In this document: positions 18,804 through 27,998 of the stretch, in pieces
Layout of the letters: each line of letters begins with the position of its first letter
How positions within the stretch are numbered: the first letter of the stretch is position 1
Assembly: GCA_003248655.1 (NCBI GenBank)
Contig: QFPM01000004.1
Span: 1 to 64,000 of the forward strand
Source: Microbacterium sp.
Lineage (GTDB): Bacteria; Actinomycetota; Actinomycetes; Actinomycetales; Microbacteriaceae
Reading direction: 5' to 3'
Length of the DNA stretch: 64,000 nucleotides
Notes under the pieces: generated by a model
Databases searched by the model: none
The model's input: the letters and a program-made list of their open reading frames with translations, nothing else
What the model was told of the DNA's origin: nothing
Program-made: the position numbers and the translations under genes

Positions 18804-19199
18804 ATGGACGCGATGATGATGAACGCGATGTCCGACGACATGATGTCGATGGAGGGCATGCCGGCGATGGACATGGCGATGATGCAGGCGTGCATGGATG
18901 CCTGCGCCGCCTGCGAGCAGGCCTGCACCGTCTGCTCGACGCAGCTCATGGACTGCGCGCCGGCGTGCATGAACTGCGCCGACATGTGTCACACCATGAT
19001 GCGGTCGATGATGCGGATGTCGGGCATCACGCCCGCCGTCATGATGGCGATGCTCGACGCGTGTATCGCGATGTGTCAGATGTGCATGGACGAGTGCATG
19101 ATGCACGCGGACGACAGCGCCGTCTGCAAGATGTGCGCCGAGTCGTGCAAGGCATGCATGGATGCCTGCATGGCCATGAAGGGCGCGATGGCCGCCTGA
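18804..19199 (+). CDS. Cys- and Met-rich four-helix copper-storage-like protein (Csp family)
   Basis: 131 residues with 18 cysteines and 35 methionines by my count. Cysteines occur in CxxxC and CxxC spacings along predicted helices (ACMDACAACEQACTVC, DACIAMCQMCMDEC, CKMCAESCKACMDAC), the pattern of DUF326/Csp proteins, in which thiols line the core of a four-helix bundle and hold many Cu(I) ions. No signal peptide is seen, so it should be cytosolic like Csp3. The first 28 residues form an extra Met-rich tail (MDAMMMNAMSDDMMSMEGM). Ribosome site GAGGAGAG precedes ATG 18804. Head-to-head with copC, supporting a copper-handling role. Confidence 0.85.
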   Translation: MDAMMMNAMSDDMMSMEGMPAMDMAMMQACMDACAACEQACTVCSTQLMDCAPACMNCADMCHTMMRSMMRMSGITPAVMMAMLDACIAMCQMCMDECMMHADDSAVCKMCAESCKACMDACMAMKGAMAA

Positions 19200-19290
19200 G
19201 CGCGGCTACCGTCGCGCGGGGTGAGTCACAGCGCGGCTACCGTCGCGCGGGGTGAGTCACAGCGCGGCTACCGTCGCGCGGGCGAGTCAG
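19199..19290. repeat. Three tandem copies of a 31-nt unit
   Basis: Copies 19199-19229, 19230-19260 and 19261-19290 (the last one base shorter) share AGCGCGGCTACCGTCGCGCG. The array fills the space between two convergent stop codons and overlaps both. Confidence 0.9.
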
Positions 19291-19634
19291 AGCGCGAGCG
19301 TGTTGTATACGCGCGCGCCGACCGCCAGCGCGTGATACCGCTCGTGGATCGCGACCGGGGTCCCCGCAGGGAGCTCCGCCGCCGCACCTGCGCCGTTCCA
19401 GAGTGCCACCGGTCGCCCGTCGAGAGTGTGGACCAGGATGCTGCCCTCGTCGGCATCCGCGGTCGTCACGATCGCATCGACCCACTCGCGGGGCGTCGCC
19501 GAAATGACACGGGCCTGGATGAGGTGCACGGCGTGGCCCGGCGCGAACGACGAGCAGGCGCCGCCGCGCGCGCACATGCAGATCGCGTCCTGACGCACCG
19601 GCGCGGGCGTGAGGCGGTTCTGCGGGCTGGACAC
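19287..19634 (-). CDS. Small conserved-looking hypothetical protein
   Basis: Not recognised. The 115-residue product starts from GTG 19634 with AGGAG five nt upstream, a well-formed ribosome site. It has four cysteines in a short stretch near residues 19-27 (CMCARGGAC plus neighbours), which might bind a metal, and a C-terminal half with regular beta-like hydrophobic pattern (SILVHTLDGRPVALWNG). No membrane segment. The stop lies inside the third tandem repeat. It is divergent from garA with 210 nt between. Coding potential is good; function unknown. Confidence 0.6.
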   Translation of the reverse strand: MSSPQNRLTPAPVRQDAICMCARGGACSSFAPGHAVHLIQARVISATPREWVDAIVTTADADEGSILVHTLDGRPVALWNGAGAAAELPAGTPVAIHERYHALAVGARVYNTLAL

Positions 19635-19820
19635 GGGTGCTCCTCGAGGGTGTGGCGGTCGGAAGATCAGGTCTTCAGGCTAGGTCGGCGCGTGGCGCGG
19701 CGCCTGCCTCCCGACATACGCCGCAACAATGCGTCCATGCGCCGCGCCAATGCCTCCGGGCGTGGCCGCGGCGGCCTCCGCCGGGCCCGTTCGGGGGGTT
19801 TCGATGGGGGGACGATCCAC

Positions 19821-19840
19821 TAGGGTGAAGGGGAGGAGGA
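19821..19840 (+). promoter_or_regulatory. -10-like box and ribosome site of garA
   Basis: TAGGGT (19821-19826) is followed by GGGAGGAGGA (19831-19840), an exceptionally strong Shine-Dalgarno ending 4 nt before GTG 19845. The -10 assignment is weak; the ribosome site is clear. Confidence 0.45.
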
Positions 19841-19844
19841 CAAC

Positions 19845-20342
19845 GTGGACGACACGCACGACGGCACCCCGCACGGGGCTGGCGAGATCAGGCGCGACGC
19901 GGATGCCGGGCGCTCGGTCGACTCGACTCAGACGTTCGGGCACGACTCCGACCTGTCCTTCATTCCGTTCGGCAGCGACCTCACCGAGGCGGAGGTCGAG
20001 GCGATCGGCGCTCTCCCCGCCCGCGCTGCGCTGCTGCTCGTCCGCTCCGGTCCTACGGCGGGCGCGCGGTACCTGCTCGACACCGACGTGACGACCGTCG
20101 GACGCCACCCCGAAGCCGACATCTTCTTCGACGACGTCACCGTCTCGCGTCGCCACGCCGAGATCACTCGTACCGGCGGATTCTTCGAGCTCGTCGACCA
20201 GCGCTCGCTCAACGGTAGCTACGTCAACGGCGAACGCGTCGATCGCGCCGTCCTCGATGACGGCGCCGAGGTGCGCATCGGCAAGTTCCGACTCAACTTC
20301 TTCGTCTCACCCCTCGACCGCGGGCCGGTGGCGGGCGGGTGA
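19845..20342 (+). CDS. garA: GarA/OdhI-type FHA-domain protein
   Basis: A 165-residue protein: a flexible N terminus with a Thr-containing motif (STQTFG, Thr28 and Thr30) where GarA/OdhI proteins carry the kinase-target ETTS motif, then an FHA domain with VGRHPEADIFFDD, VSRRHAEI and GSYVNG, the phosphothreonine-binding loops. In actinobacteria the unphosphorylated protein inhibits 2-oxoglutarate dehydrogenase and stimulates glutamate synthesis, and phosphorylation by PknB/PknG turns it off. The N-terminal motif here differs from ETTS, so the exact phosphosite is uncertain. Coupled to ftsR by a GTGA overlap. Confidence 0.88.
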   Translation: MDDTHDGTPHGAGEIRRDADAGRSVDSTQTFGHDSDLSFIPFGSDLTEAEVEAIGALPARAALLLVRSGPTAGARYLLDTDVTTVGRHPEADIFFDDVTVSRRHAEITRTGGFFELVDQRSLNGSYVNGERVDRAVLDDGAEVRIGKFRLNFFVSPLDRGPVAGG

Positions 20343-21019
20343 GCCCGGCGGCGTCCCCCCGCGGCCGATCGGCGTCCGCGGGTTACCTCAGCATTGGCCA
20401 GGTGCTGGCGCGCCTCGCGCCCGAGTTCGGCGACCTCAACGCCAGCAAACTACGGTATTTCGAAGAGCAGGGCATCGTGACGCCGCTTCGCACCGAAGCT
20501 GGCTACCGCAAGTTCTCGCCCTCCGACGTCGTGCGCGTGCGGACGGCCCTGACGCTGCAGCGCGACCACGACTTCCGACTGTCCCGCATCCGGGAGTATC
20601 TCGACGCGCACGACGGCGAGACTGAGGTTTCCCTTCCGCCGTCGATCCTCGAAGCGCCGCGCCGGTACCGTCGCGACGAGCTTCTGGCGACCGCAGGGGC
20701 GTCCGCCGCACTCCTCGACGAGGCGGTCAGCGCGGCGCTCATCGCGCCCGCGGACTCCTACGACGAGCGTGTGCTTGCCCTCCTACGCGCCCTCGTCGCG
20801 CTCGACGCCCACGGCATCCAGCCTCGGCACGTCCGCGGCATGCGTCAGGCCGCTGAGCGCGAGGTCGCCCTCGTCGCGAGCGCGCTCGCGCCGCTGCGGC
20901 GACGGACGGATGCCGCGTCCCGCGCCCGGGCGAACGAGCTGACTCCCGAGCTTCTGCGGCGCCTCGACGAGGTGCGCGCGGCGTTCGTCACGGCGGCGCT
21001 CGACCGCCTCGCGCCGTGA
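20339..21019 (+). CDS. ftsR: MerR-family regulator, FtsR-like
   Basis: The 226-residue protein has an N-terminal MerR winged helix (YLSIGQVLARLAPEFGDLNA with SKLRYFEEQGIVTP) followed by a long helical C-terminal part without metal-binding cysteines. Position directly after garA and sequence type match FtsR of Corynebacterium, an activator of ftsZ. The start GTG 20339 overlaps the garA stop. A palindrome pair upstream of ftsZ at 53064-53082 is a plausible target (see findings), but that link is inference. Confidence 0.8.
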   Translation: MSPAASPRGRSASAGYLSIGQVLARLAPEFGDLNASKLRYFEEQGIVTPLRTEAGYRKFSPSDVVRVRTALTLQRDHDFRLSRIREYLDAHDGETEVSLPPSILEAPRRYRRDELLATAGASAALLDEAVSAALIAPADSYDERVLALLRALVALDAHGIQPRHVRGMRQAAEREVALVASALAPLRRRTDAASRARANELTPELLRRLDEVRAAFVTAALDRLAP

Positions 21020-21119
21020 TCCGGCCGCGACACGCCGAGCCGTCGGATGCGGATGTCGTTGCCGGTGGGGTCACCCTCATCTACCGTGGAAGAACAACAC
21101 AGTCCGGCTGGAGGCGAGT

Positions 21120-21665
<546 letters not shown>

Positions 21666-21682
21666 TCTCGATACACCGCCGC

Positions 21683-21736
21683 TGCGCGGCGGCACTCGAT
21701 CACCGGGGGATGTTGCGCGGCGGCACTCGATCACCG
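21683..21736. repeat. 23-nt direct repeat between convergent genes
   Basis: TGCGCGGCGGCACTCGATCA plus CCG occurs at 21683-21705 and 21714-21736. The first copy follows CTCGATACACCGCCG, so a short CCGCCG/CGGCGG hairpin can form. Located between a MerR stop and a ParA stop; a terminator role is possible. Confidence 0.7.
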
Positions 21737-21770
21737 AGGGGTCGGGCAGGCGCGCTGACCCGGCGGTAGG

Positions 21771-22577
21771 TCAGGCGCGCTGTTCGCCGGCCGCGATGCG
21801 GCCCGTGCGCATGACACGGTCCAGCAGTGCGTCGAAGTCGCCGGCGAGCTCCTGCGCGGAGTCGCCCGGCCAGATGTGCAGCGGCTTCGCCGCGCCCTGC
21901 GCCTGCTGCAGCGAGGTGCGCTCGGGCAGCTGCGGCGACAGCACGAGGGGTCCGAACATGTCGCGGAGCTCCTTGATGCGGAACTGGTGCTCGATCGACT
22001 GCGGGCGCACGCGGTTCACGACAATGCCGAGGGGCTGCAGGCGCGGCGAGAGGCCGCGGCGGATCTCCTCGATCGCGCGCAGAGCCCGGTCGGCGGCCGC
22101 GACGGAGAACAGACCCGGCTCAGTGACGACGATGACCCGATCGGATGCCGCCCACGCCGTCCGTGTCAGCGCGTTGAGCGAGGGCGCACAGTCGACGAGG
22201 ACGAGGTCGTAGTCGGCCTCGATCGTCGCGAGCGCCTCTTCGAGCTTCCAGACGTCGCGAACCGAGGGATGCGGACCGTCGAAGTTGATGGCGGAGGGGC
22301 TGCCGATCATGACGTCGATCGTGCCGGGGTGCACCTTCGCCCAGCCGCTCGAGGTGATCGCCTGACGGACGACCTTCTCCTTCGGGTTGGCGAGCACATC
22401 GGCGACGTTGAGCCGGCCCGCAACCTGGATGTCCATCCCCGTCGACACGTCGGACTGAGGGTCGAGGTCGACGACGAGTGTCCGCACGCCGCGAGCGAAC
22501 GCCGCAGAGGCGAGGCCGAGCGTCACGGTCGTCTTGCCGACACCCCCCTTGAGCGAGGAGACGGAGAGTACGTGCAC
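21771..22577 (-). CDS. ParA-family ATPase, orphan
   Basis: 268 residues beginning with the deviant Walker A SSLKGGVGKTTVTLGLASAA, a Walker A' DLDPQSDVSTG and the signature LVLVDCAPSLN. No N-terminal helix-turn-helix and no parB beside it, so it is probably not the chromosomal partition ParA but one of the orphan ParA proteins that place large complexes at the pole or midcell. It starts 60 nt from the divergent pyc. Confidence 0.88.
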   Translation of the reverse strand: MHVLSVSSLKGGVGKTTVTLGLASAAFARGVRTLVVDLDPQSDVSTGMDIQVAGRLNVADVLANPKEKVVRQAITSSGWAKVHPGTIDVMIGSPSAINFDGPHPSVRDVWKLEEALATIEADYDLVLVDCAPSLNALTRTAWAASDRVIVVTEPGLFSVAAADRALRAIEEIRRGLSPRLQPLGIVVNRVRPQSIEHQFRIKELRDMFGPLVLSPQLPERTSLQQAQGAAKPLHIWPGDSAQELAGDFDALLDRVMRTGRIAAGEQRA

Positions 22578-22637
22578 GAGGCTCTACGTTACCGTCCCCT
22601 AGGCTGTGAACACACTCAGGCACCCCAAGAGGTGAGC

Positions 22638-25600
22638 ATGTTCCGAAAGGTCCTCGTCGCCAACCGCGGCGAAATCGCTATCCGTGGCTTCCGCGCGGCC
22701 TACGAGCTGGGCGCTCGTACCGTCGCCGTCTTCCCCTGGGAGGACCGCGGGTCGCTGCACCGGCAGAAGGCCGACGAGTCGTATGAGATCGGCGAGCAGG
22801 GCCACCCGGTCCGCGCCTACCTCGATGTCGACGAGATCATCCGGGTCGCCCTGGCATCCGGTGCCGACGCGATCTACCCCGGATACGGGTTCCTCTCCGA
22901 GAACCCGGAGCTCGCCGCGAAGGCCGCCGAGAACGGCATCACCTTCATCGGGCCGCCCTCGCACGTGCTCGAGATGGCCGGCAACAAGGTCACCGCGAAG
23001 GAGCACGCGATCTCCGCGGGCGTTCCGGTGCTGCGCTCCACCGAAGCGTCGGAGGATGTCGATGCGCTCGTCGCGCAAGCGGACGAGATCGGCTTCCCCA
23101 TCTTCGTCAAGGCGGTCGCGGGCGGCGGTGGCCGCGGGATGCGGCGCGTCGAGACCGCCGGAGAGCTGCCGCCGGCGATCGCCGAGGCATCCCGCGAAGC
23201 CGCGGCGGCGTTCGGCGACGGCCGGGTCTTCCTCGAGCAGGCGGTGCTGCGCCCCCGGCACATCGAAGTGCAGATCCTGGCGGATGCCACGGGCGAGACC
23301 GTGCACCTGTTCGAGCGCGACTGCTCGGTGCAGCGCCGCCACCAGAAGGTCATCGAGATCGCGCCCGCGCCGAACCTCGACCCCGCCGTCCGCGACGCCT
23401 TGCACGCCCACGCCGTCGCGTTCGCGCGGTCGATCGGCTACGTCAACGCGGGCACCGTCGAGTTCCTGCTCGAGACGGCCGGGCCGCGCACGGGCGAGGT
23501 CGTCTTCATCGAGATGAACCCTCGCATCCAGGTCGAGCACACGGTCACCGAAGAGGTCACCGACGTTGATCTCGTGCAGTCGCAGATGCGGATCGCCTCG
23601 GGTGAGACGCTCGCGGAGCTCGGGCTTCTGCAGCCCGACATCCACCTTCGCGGCGCCGCGCTTCAGACGCGCATCACGACGGAAGACCCCTCGCAGGGCT
23701 TCCGGCCTGACACCGGACGCATCACGACCTACCGGTCGCCGGGCGGCGCCGGCATCCGCCTCGACGGCGGAACCACCGCGGCAGGCTCGCAGATCAGCCC
23801 GCACTTCGACTCGATGCTCGCGAAGCTCACGTGCCGCGGCCGCGACTTCCCCTCCGCGGTGGCGCGCGCCAAGCGCGCGCTCGCGGAGTACCGCATCCGA
23901 GGGGTATCGACCAACATCCCGTTCCTGCGTGCCGTCCTCAACGACCCGGCGTTCGCGGCGGGCGACCTGTCGACGTCCTTTATCGACGAGCGCCCGGAGC
24001 TGCTGACCACCAACCCGTCGCGCGACCGCGCCACGAAGCTCCTGAACTGGCTTGCCGACGTGACCGTCAACCGTCCCTACGGCGAGAAGCCGCTGTCGGT
24101 GTCTCCCGGCAGCAAGTTGCCCGCGATCGACCTCACGACGCCCCCGCCGCCCGGGAACCGCGACCTGCTGCGCGAGGTCGGCCCCGCCGAGTTCGCGCGG
24201 CGCCTGCGCGCGCAGACCGCGCTCGCCGTCACCGAGACGACGTTCCGCGACGCGCACCAGTCGCTCCTCGCGACGCGCGTGCGCACGCGCGACCTCGTCC
24301 GGGTCGGCCCGCACGTGGCGCGCATGACGCCGCAGCTGCTGTCGGTCGAGGCCTGGGGCGGCGCGACCTACGACGTCGCACTGCGCTTCCTCGCGGAAGA
24401 CCCCTGGGAGCGCCTGGAGGCGCTTCGGGATGCCATGCCGAACATCCCGATCCAGATGCTGCTGCGCGGTCGCAACACGGTCGGCTACACGCCCCGGCCG
24501 ACGAGCGTGACGGATGCCTTCGTGAAGGAGGCGGCGGCCACGGGCGTTGACATCTTCCGCATCTTCGACGCGCTCAACGATGTCGACCAGATGACCCCGG
24601 CGATCGCCGCTGTGCTCGAGACCGGCACGGCGGTCGCCGAAGTCGCCGTCTGCTACACGTCTGACCTCCTCGACCCCGCCGAGAAGCTCTACACGCTCGA
24701 CTACTACCTGCGCCTTGCCGACCGCATTGTCGGCGCGGGCGCGCACATCCTCGCGATCAAGGACATGGCGGGGCTCCTGCGCCCCGCGGCGGCCGCGAAG
24801 CTCGTGACGGCCCTGCGTGAGCGCTTCGACGTGCCGGTGCACGTCCACACGCACGACACCGCCGGCGGCCAGCTGGCGACCCTCCTCGCCGCGAGCGCGG
24901 CGGGAGCGGATGCCGTGGATGCCGCGGCCGCACCCCTCGCCGGCACGACGAGCCAGCCGTCCCTGTCGGCGCTGGTCGCCGCGCTCGCGCACACCGACCG
25001 CGACACCGGGTTCGACCTCGACGCCGTCGGGGCGCTCGAGCCGTACTGGGAGGCGGTGCGCCACCTTTACCTGCCGTTCGAGTCGGGCCTGCCCGGCCCC
25101 ACGGGGCGCGTGTACCACCACGAGATCCCCGGCGGTCAGCTCTCGAACCTCCGCCAGCAGGCGAACGCTCTCGGCCTCGCCGACCAGTTCGAGCGCATCG
25201 AGGACATGTACGCCGCCGCCGACCGCATCCTCGGCCGCATCCCCAAGGTCACGCCCTCGTCGAAGGTCGTCGGTGACCTGGCGCTCGCGCTCGTCGCGGC
25301 GAACGCCGACCCGGCCGACTTCGAACAGAACCCGCAGAACTACGACATCCCCGACTCCGTCGTGGGCTTCATGGCGGGGGAGCTCGGTGACCTGCCCGGC
25401 GGGTGGCCCGAGCCGTTCCGCAGCCGCGTGCTCGCGGGGCGTAACGTCACGATCGAGATTCCGCCGCTCACGCCGGAGGAGGCGGAGGGGATCTCCGGTG
25501 ACACGGCGACCCGCCGGCGTTCGCTCAACCGGCTCCTGTTCCCCGGACCCGCGAAGGAGTTCGAGGCGCTGCGTGAGGCGTACGGCGACCTGTCGAGCCT

Positions 25601-26045
25601 CGGTACGCCCGACTACCTGTACGGGCTTACGCCGGGCGAGGAGCACGTCGCCGAGATCGATCCCGGCGTGCAGCTGTACGTCGGACTCGAGGCGATCGGC
25701 GAGCCGGATGCCAGCGGCATGCGTACCGTCATGACGACCCTCAACGGACAGCTGCGCCCGGTGTGGGTGCGCGACCGGTCGATCACCGTCGACAAGGTCG
25801 CAGCCGAGAAGGCGGATACCTCCAAGGCCGGGCAGGTGGCGGCCCCGTTCGCCGGTGTCGTGACGATCAAGGCATCCGTCGGCGATCACGTGCGCGCCGG
25901 TCAGCCGGTGGCATCCATCGAGGCGATGAAGATGGAGGCGGCCATCACCGCTCCTGTCGACGGCGTCGTCGAGCGGATCGCGATCGCCGCGACCGCACCG
26001 GTCGAGGCCGGCGACCTTTTGGTCGTTGTCCGCCCCGCCGACTAG
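22638..26045 (+). CDS. pyc: Pyruvate carboxylase
   Basis: Biotin-dependent ATP-driven carboxylation of pyruvate to oxaloacetate. A 1135-residue single chain with biotin carboxylase (opening FRKVLVANRGEIAIRGFRAA; ATP-grasp FVKAVAGGGGRGMR; EMNPRIQVEHTVTE), carboxyltransferase (TETTFRDAHQSLLATRVRT; HTHDTAGGQLATLLA) and a C-terminal biotinyl domain (SIEAMKMEAAIT, biotinyl-Lys1098). ATG 22638 is set by the canonical MFRKVLVANRGE start and AAGAGGTGAG ribosome site, although the frame is open upstream. It supplies oxaloacetate for the TCA cycle that garA and lpdA also touch. Confidence 0.97.
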   Translation: MFRKVLVANRGEIAIRGFRAAYELGARTVAVFPWEDRGSLHRQKADESYEIGEQGHPVRAYLDVDEIIRVALASGADAIYPGYGFLSENPELAAKAAENGITFIGPPSHVLEMAGNKVTAKEHAISAGVPVLRSTEASEDVDALVAQADEIGFPIFVKAVAGGGGRGMRRVETAGELPPAIAEASREAAAAFGDGRVFLEQAVLRPRHIEVQILADATGETVHLFERDCSVQRRHQKVIEIAPAPNLDPAVRDALHAHAVAFARSIGYVNAGTVEFLLETAGPRTGEVVFIEMNPRIQVEHTVTEEVTDVDLVQSQMRIASGETLAELGLLQPDIHLRGAALQTRITTEDPSQGFRPDTGRITTYRSPGGAGIRLDGGTTAAGSQISPHFDSMLAKLTCRGRDFPSAVARAKRALAEYRIRGVSTNIPFLRAVLNDPAFAAGDLSTSFIDERPELLTTNPSRDRATKLLNWLADVTVNRPYGEKPLSVSPGSKLPAIDLTTPPPPGNRDLLREVGPAEFARRLRAQTALAVTETTFRDAHQSLLATRVRTRDLVRVGPHVARMTPQLLSVEAWGGATYDVALRFLAEDPWERLEALRDAMPNIPIQMLLRGRNTVGYTPRPTSVTDAFVKEAAATGVDIFRIFDALNDVDQMTPAIAAVLETGTAVAEVAVCYTSDLLDPAEKLYTLDYYLRLADRIVGAGAHILAIKDMAGLLRPAAAAKLVTALRERFDVPVHVHTHDTAGGQLATLLAASAAGADAVDAAAAPLAGTTSQPSLSALVAALAHTDRDTGFDLDAVGALEPYWEAVRHLYLPFESGLPGPTGRVYHHEIPGGQLSNLRQQANALGLADQFERIEDMYAAADRILGRIPKVTPSSKVVGDLALALVAANADPADFEQNPQNYDIPDSVVGFMAGELGDLPGGWPEPFRSRVLAGRNVTIEIPPLTPEEAEGISGDTATRRRSLNRLLFPGPAKEFEALREAYGDLSSLGTPDYLYGLTPGEEHVAEIDPGVQLYVGLEAIGEPDASGMRTVMTTLNGQLRPVWVRDRSITVDKVAAEKADTSKAGQVAAPFAGVVTIKASVGDHVRAGQPVASIEAMKMEAAITAPVDGVVERIAIAATAPVEAGDLLVVVRPAD

Positions 26046-26109
26046 CCTGAGTCGGGGCGCGGGTCGCCTGCGAGCAGGTCACCCGCGAGCAATAGAGGAG
26101 TGTGCACAC

Positions 26110-27402
26110 GTGGCATCCGAACGTAACGACAATGAGGCCGAGCCGTCCGACAACGGCATCCTGGGGGAGCCGGTGGGCGCCGACACGAGCGGCATCGGGA
26201 TCGTCGACGCCGGTACCGCGCACGTTGCCGTGACGCTGCCGGCGCAGATCGAGGAGGACGATCTCGTCGACGACGAGATCACGATCGACGACAGCGGCGC
26301 GGTCGCCTCCGCGTCGCGGCCCTCGGCGCACCTCATCCCGGAGACGAGCACCGAGGTTGTCGACGACGATCGCACGCCCGCGCACGTCGAGCGCGTCCGT
26401 ACGCGGACGTCCGAGATCACTCTGCAGTCGCGCCGGCTCGGCGACTTCGAAGCCGATCGCGAGAGCTCCGACCTCCTGACCGCCGACCGCCTGCTCGACC
26501 CCGCGCACATCGTCCGGCCCGAGCCCGAGGGCGCGTGGCAGCACCTCGTCTATACGATGTCGGGGCGCCGCATCAACCTCGGCGACAGCAAGCGCGCCCG
26601 CGCGCGCAAGGCGCTCGACCGGCGCATCGCGGCGCCGCTTGCAGGCGGCGCGAAGTTCGTGCCGGTGCTCTCGCGCAAGGGCGGCGTGGGCAAGACGACC
26701 GTGACGACGCTGCTCGGTATGGCGCTCGCGGATGCCCGCGAAGACCGCATCATCGCCGTCGACGCGAACCCCGACCGGGGGACGCTCGCCGAGCGCGTCG
26801 GTCGCACGAGCGGCAAGACCGTCCGTGACCTCGTCCGCGCGAGCGCCGACGTCCGCGGCTTCAACGACATCTCGCAGATCGTCGCGCGCGACGCGACGCG
26901 CCTCGACGTGCTCGCCTCCGACGCCGATCCGCACGTCTCCGAGGCGTTCAGCGACGTCGACTATCGCGATGTCGCCGACATCGCCGCGCACTTTTACTCG
27001 GTTGTGCTCACCGACACCGGAACCGGGATCGTCCACTCCGTCATGGAGGCCACCCTCGAGCGCGCCGACGAGCTCGTCATCGTTGCGGGGCTCAGCGTCG
27101 ACGAGGCGCGACTGGCCTCCGAGACTCTCACGTGGCTCGAGTCGAACGGCTACGCGGAGCGCGTGCGCTCGGCGATCGTCGTCCTGAACACCTCGCGCCC
27201 CGGTGCACCGCTCGTGCGCGCCGACGAGCTCGACGCGCACTTCCGCAGCCGCGTGCGCGCGGTCGTTCGCGTGCCGTACGACGCCCACATCGCCTCGGGG
27301 AGCGCCATCTCGTTCCACGACCTTCAGCCTGAGACGCGGGATGCCGCGCGTCAGCTTGCCGCGGTCGTCGTCGAGGGCCTGCGCGTGCCGGCCGCTGCCT
27401 GA
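26110..27402 (+). CDS. MinD/ParA-like ATPase with long acidic N-terminal region
   Basis: Start at GTG 26110 (ASERNDNEAEP...), with AGAGGAG upstream; the frame is open earlier but without a ribosome site. Of 430 residues, the first 150 or so are acidic, low complexity and probably disordered; a basic patch follows (SKRARARKALDRRI). The ATPase has the deviant Walker A VLSRKGGVGKTTVTTLLGMA and Walker A' AVDANPDRGTLAERV. This long-tailed form resembles MinD-like proteins found near actinobacterial type VII secretion and polar systems; no ESX gene is in the window. The stop overlaps the def start at TGATG. Confidence 0.82.
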   Translation: MASERNDNEAEPSDNGILGEPVGADTSGIGIVDAGTAHVAVTLPAQIEEDDLVDDEITIDDSGAVASASRPSAHLIPETSTEVVDDDRTPAHVERVRTRTSEITLQSRRLGDFEADRESSDLLTADRLLDPAHIVRPEPEGAWQHLVYTMSGRRINLGDSKRARARKALDRRIAAPLAGGAKFVPVLSRKGGVGKTTVTTLLGMALADAREDRIIAVDANPDRGTLAERVGRTSGKTVRDLVRASADVRGFNDISQIVARDATRLDVLASDADPHVSEAFSDVDYRDVADIAAHFYSVVLTDTGTGIVHSVMEATLERADELVIVAGLSVDEARLASETLTWLESNGYAERVRSAIVVLNTSRPGAPLVRADELDAHFRSRVRAVVRVPYDAHIASGSAISFHDLQPETRDAARQLAAVVVEGLRVPAAA

Positions 27403-27893
27403 TGGCCGTCCGCACGATCCGCCTCTTCGGCGACCCCGTTCTGCGTGCGGTCTGCGCGCCGATCGACGCGATCGACGACGGCATCCGCGCACTCGTGCAG
27501 GACCTCGTCGACACGGTCGAACTGCCCGGTCGTGCGGGGGTCGCCGCGCCGCAGATCGGTGTGGGCCTGCGCGCCTTCAGCTACAACATCGACGGCGACA
27601 TCGGGTACGTCCTGAACCCGGTGCTCGCCGAGGTTCGCGGCGACCCGGTGCCGGTCGGTGAGGGATGCCTGTCGGTGCCGGGCCTGTGGCATGGCGCCCT
27701 GCGTCATCCGTGGGCCCGCGTGACGGGCATCGACCTCGACGGGGCCGAGATCGTGCTCGAGGGCGACGGACTGCTCGCGCAGGCGCTCCAGCACGAGACC
27801 GACCACCTCGACGGCATGCTCTACCTGTCGCGCCTGAGCGCCGACGACCGCCGCACGGCTATGCGTGAGGTTCGCGAGAGCACCTGGTTCTGA
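27402..27893 (+). CDS. def: Peptide deformylase
   Basis: Removes the N-formyl group from new proteins. All three motifs are present in 163 residues: GRAGVAAPQIG (motif I), EGCLSVPG with metal ligand Cys89, and QHETDHLDG with His131, Glu132 and His135. Its ATG shares a base with the stop of the MinD-like gene. Confidence 0.95.
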   Translation: MAVRTIRLFGDPVLRAVCAPIDAIDDGIRALVQDLVDTVELPGRAGVAAPQIGVGLRAFSYNIDGDIGYVLNPVLAEVRGDPVPVGEGCLSVPGLWHGALRHPWARVTGIDLDGAEIVLEGDGLLAQALQHETDHLDGMLYLSRLSADDRRTAMREVRESTWF

Positions 27894-27979
27894 CGTTTCG
27901 ACTCCTCGCTGCGCTCGTCGCTCAACGACCGGAGAGAGTTCGCCTTCCGGGCGTTGAGCGAGCGTAGCGAGTCGAAACG
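27894..27979. terminator. Long inverted repeat between convergent def and fadD
   Basis: CGTTTCGACTC... (27894-27927) pairs with ...GAGTCGAAACG (27952-27979) over nearly the full length, apart from two 3-nt insertions in the left arm; a further CCGGA/TCCGG stem sits in the loop. Its place between two convergent stop codons suits a bidirectional terminator. Confidence 0.7.
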
Positions 27980-27998
27980 CGGCGTCTCGCGCCGGGCG

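Noticed and set aside
19199..19290. Possible CRISPR array
   Set aside because: The three copies are directly adjacent with no spacers, and no cas gene is near.
22599..25889. Open frame of nearly 1100 codons on the minus strand opposite pyc
   Set aside because: Same GC-driven shadow effect; the plus strand encodes a clear three-domain pyruvate carboxylase.
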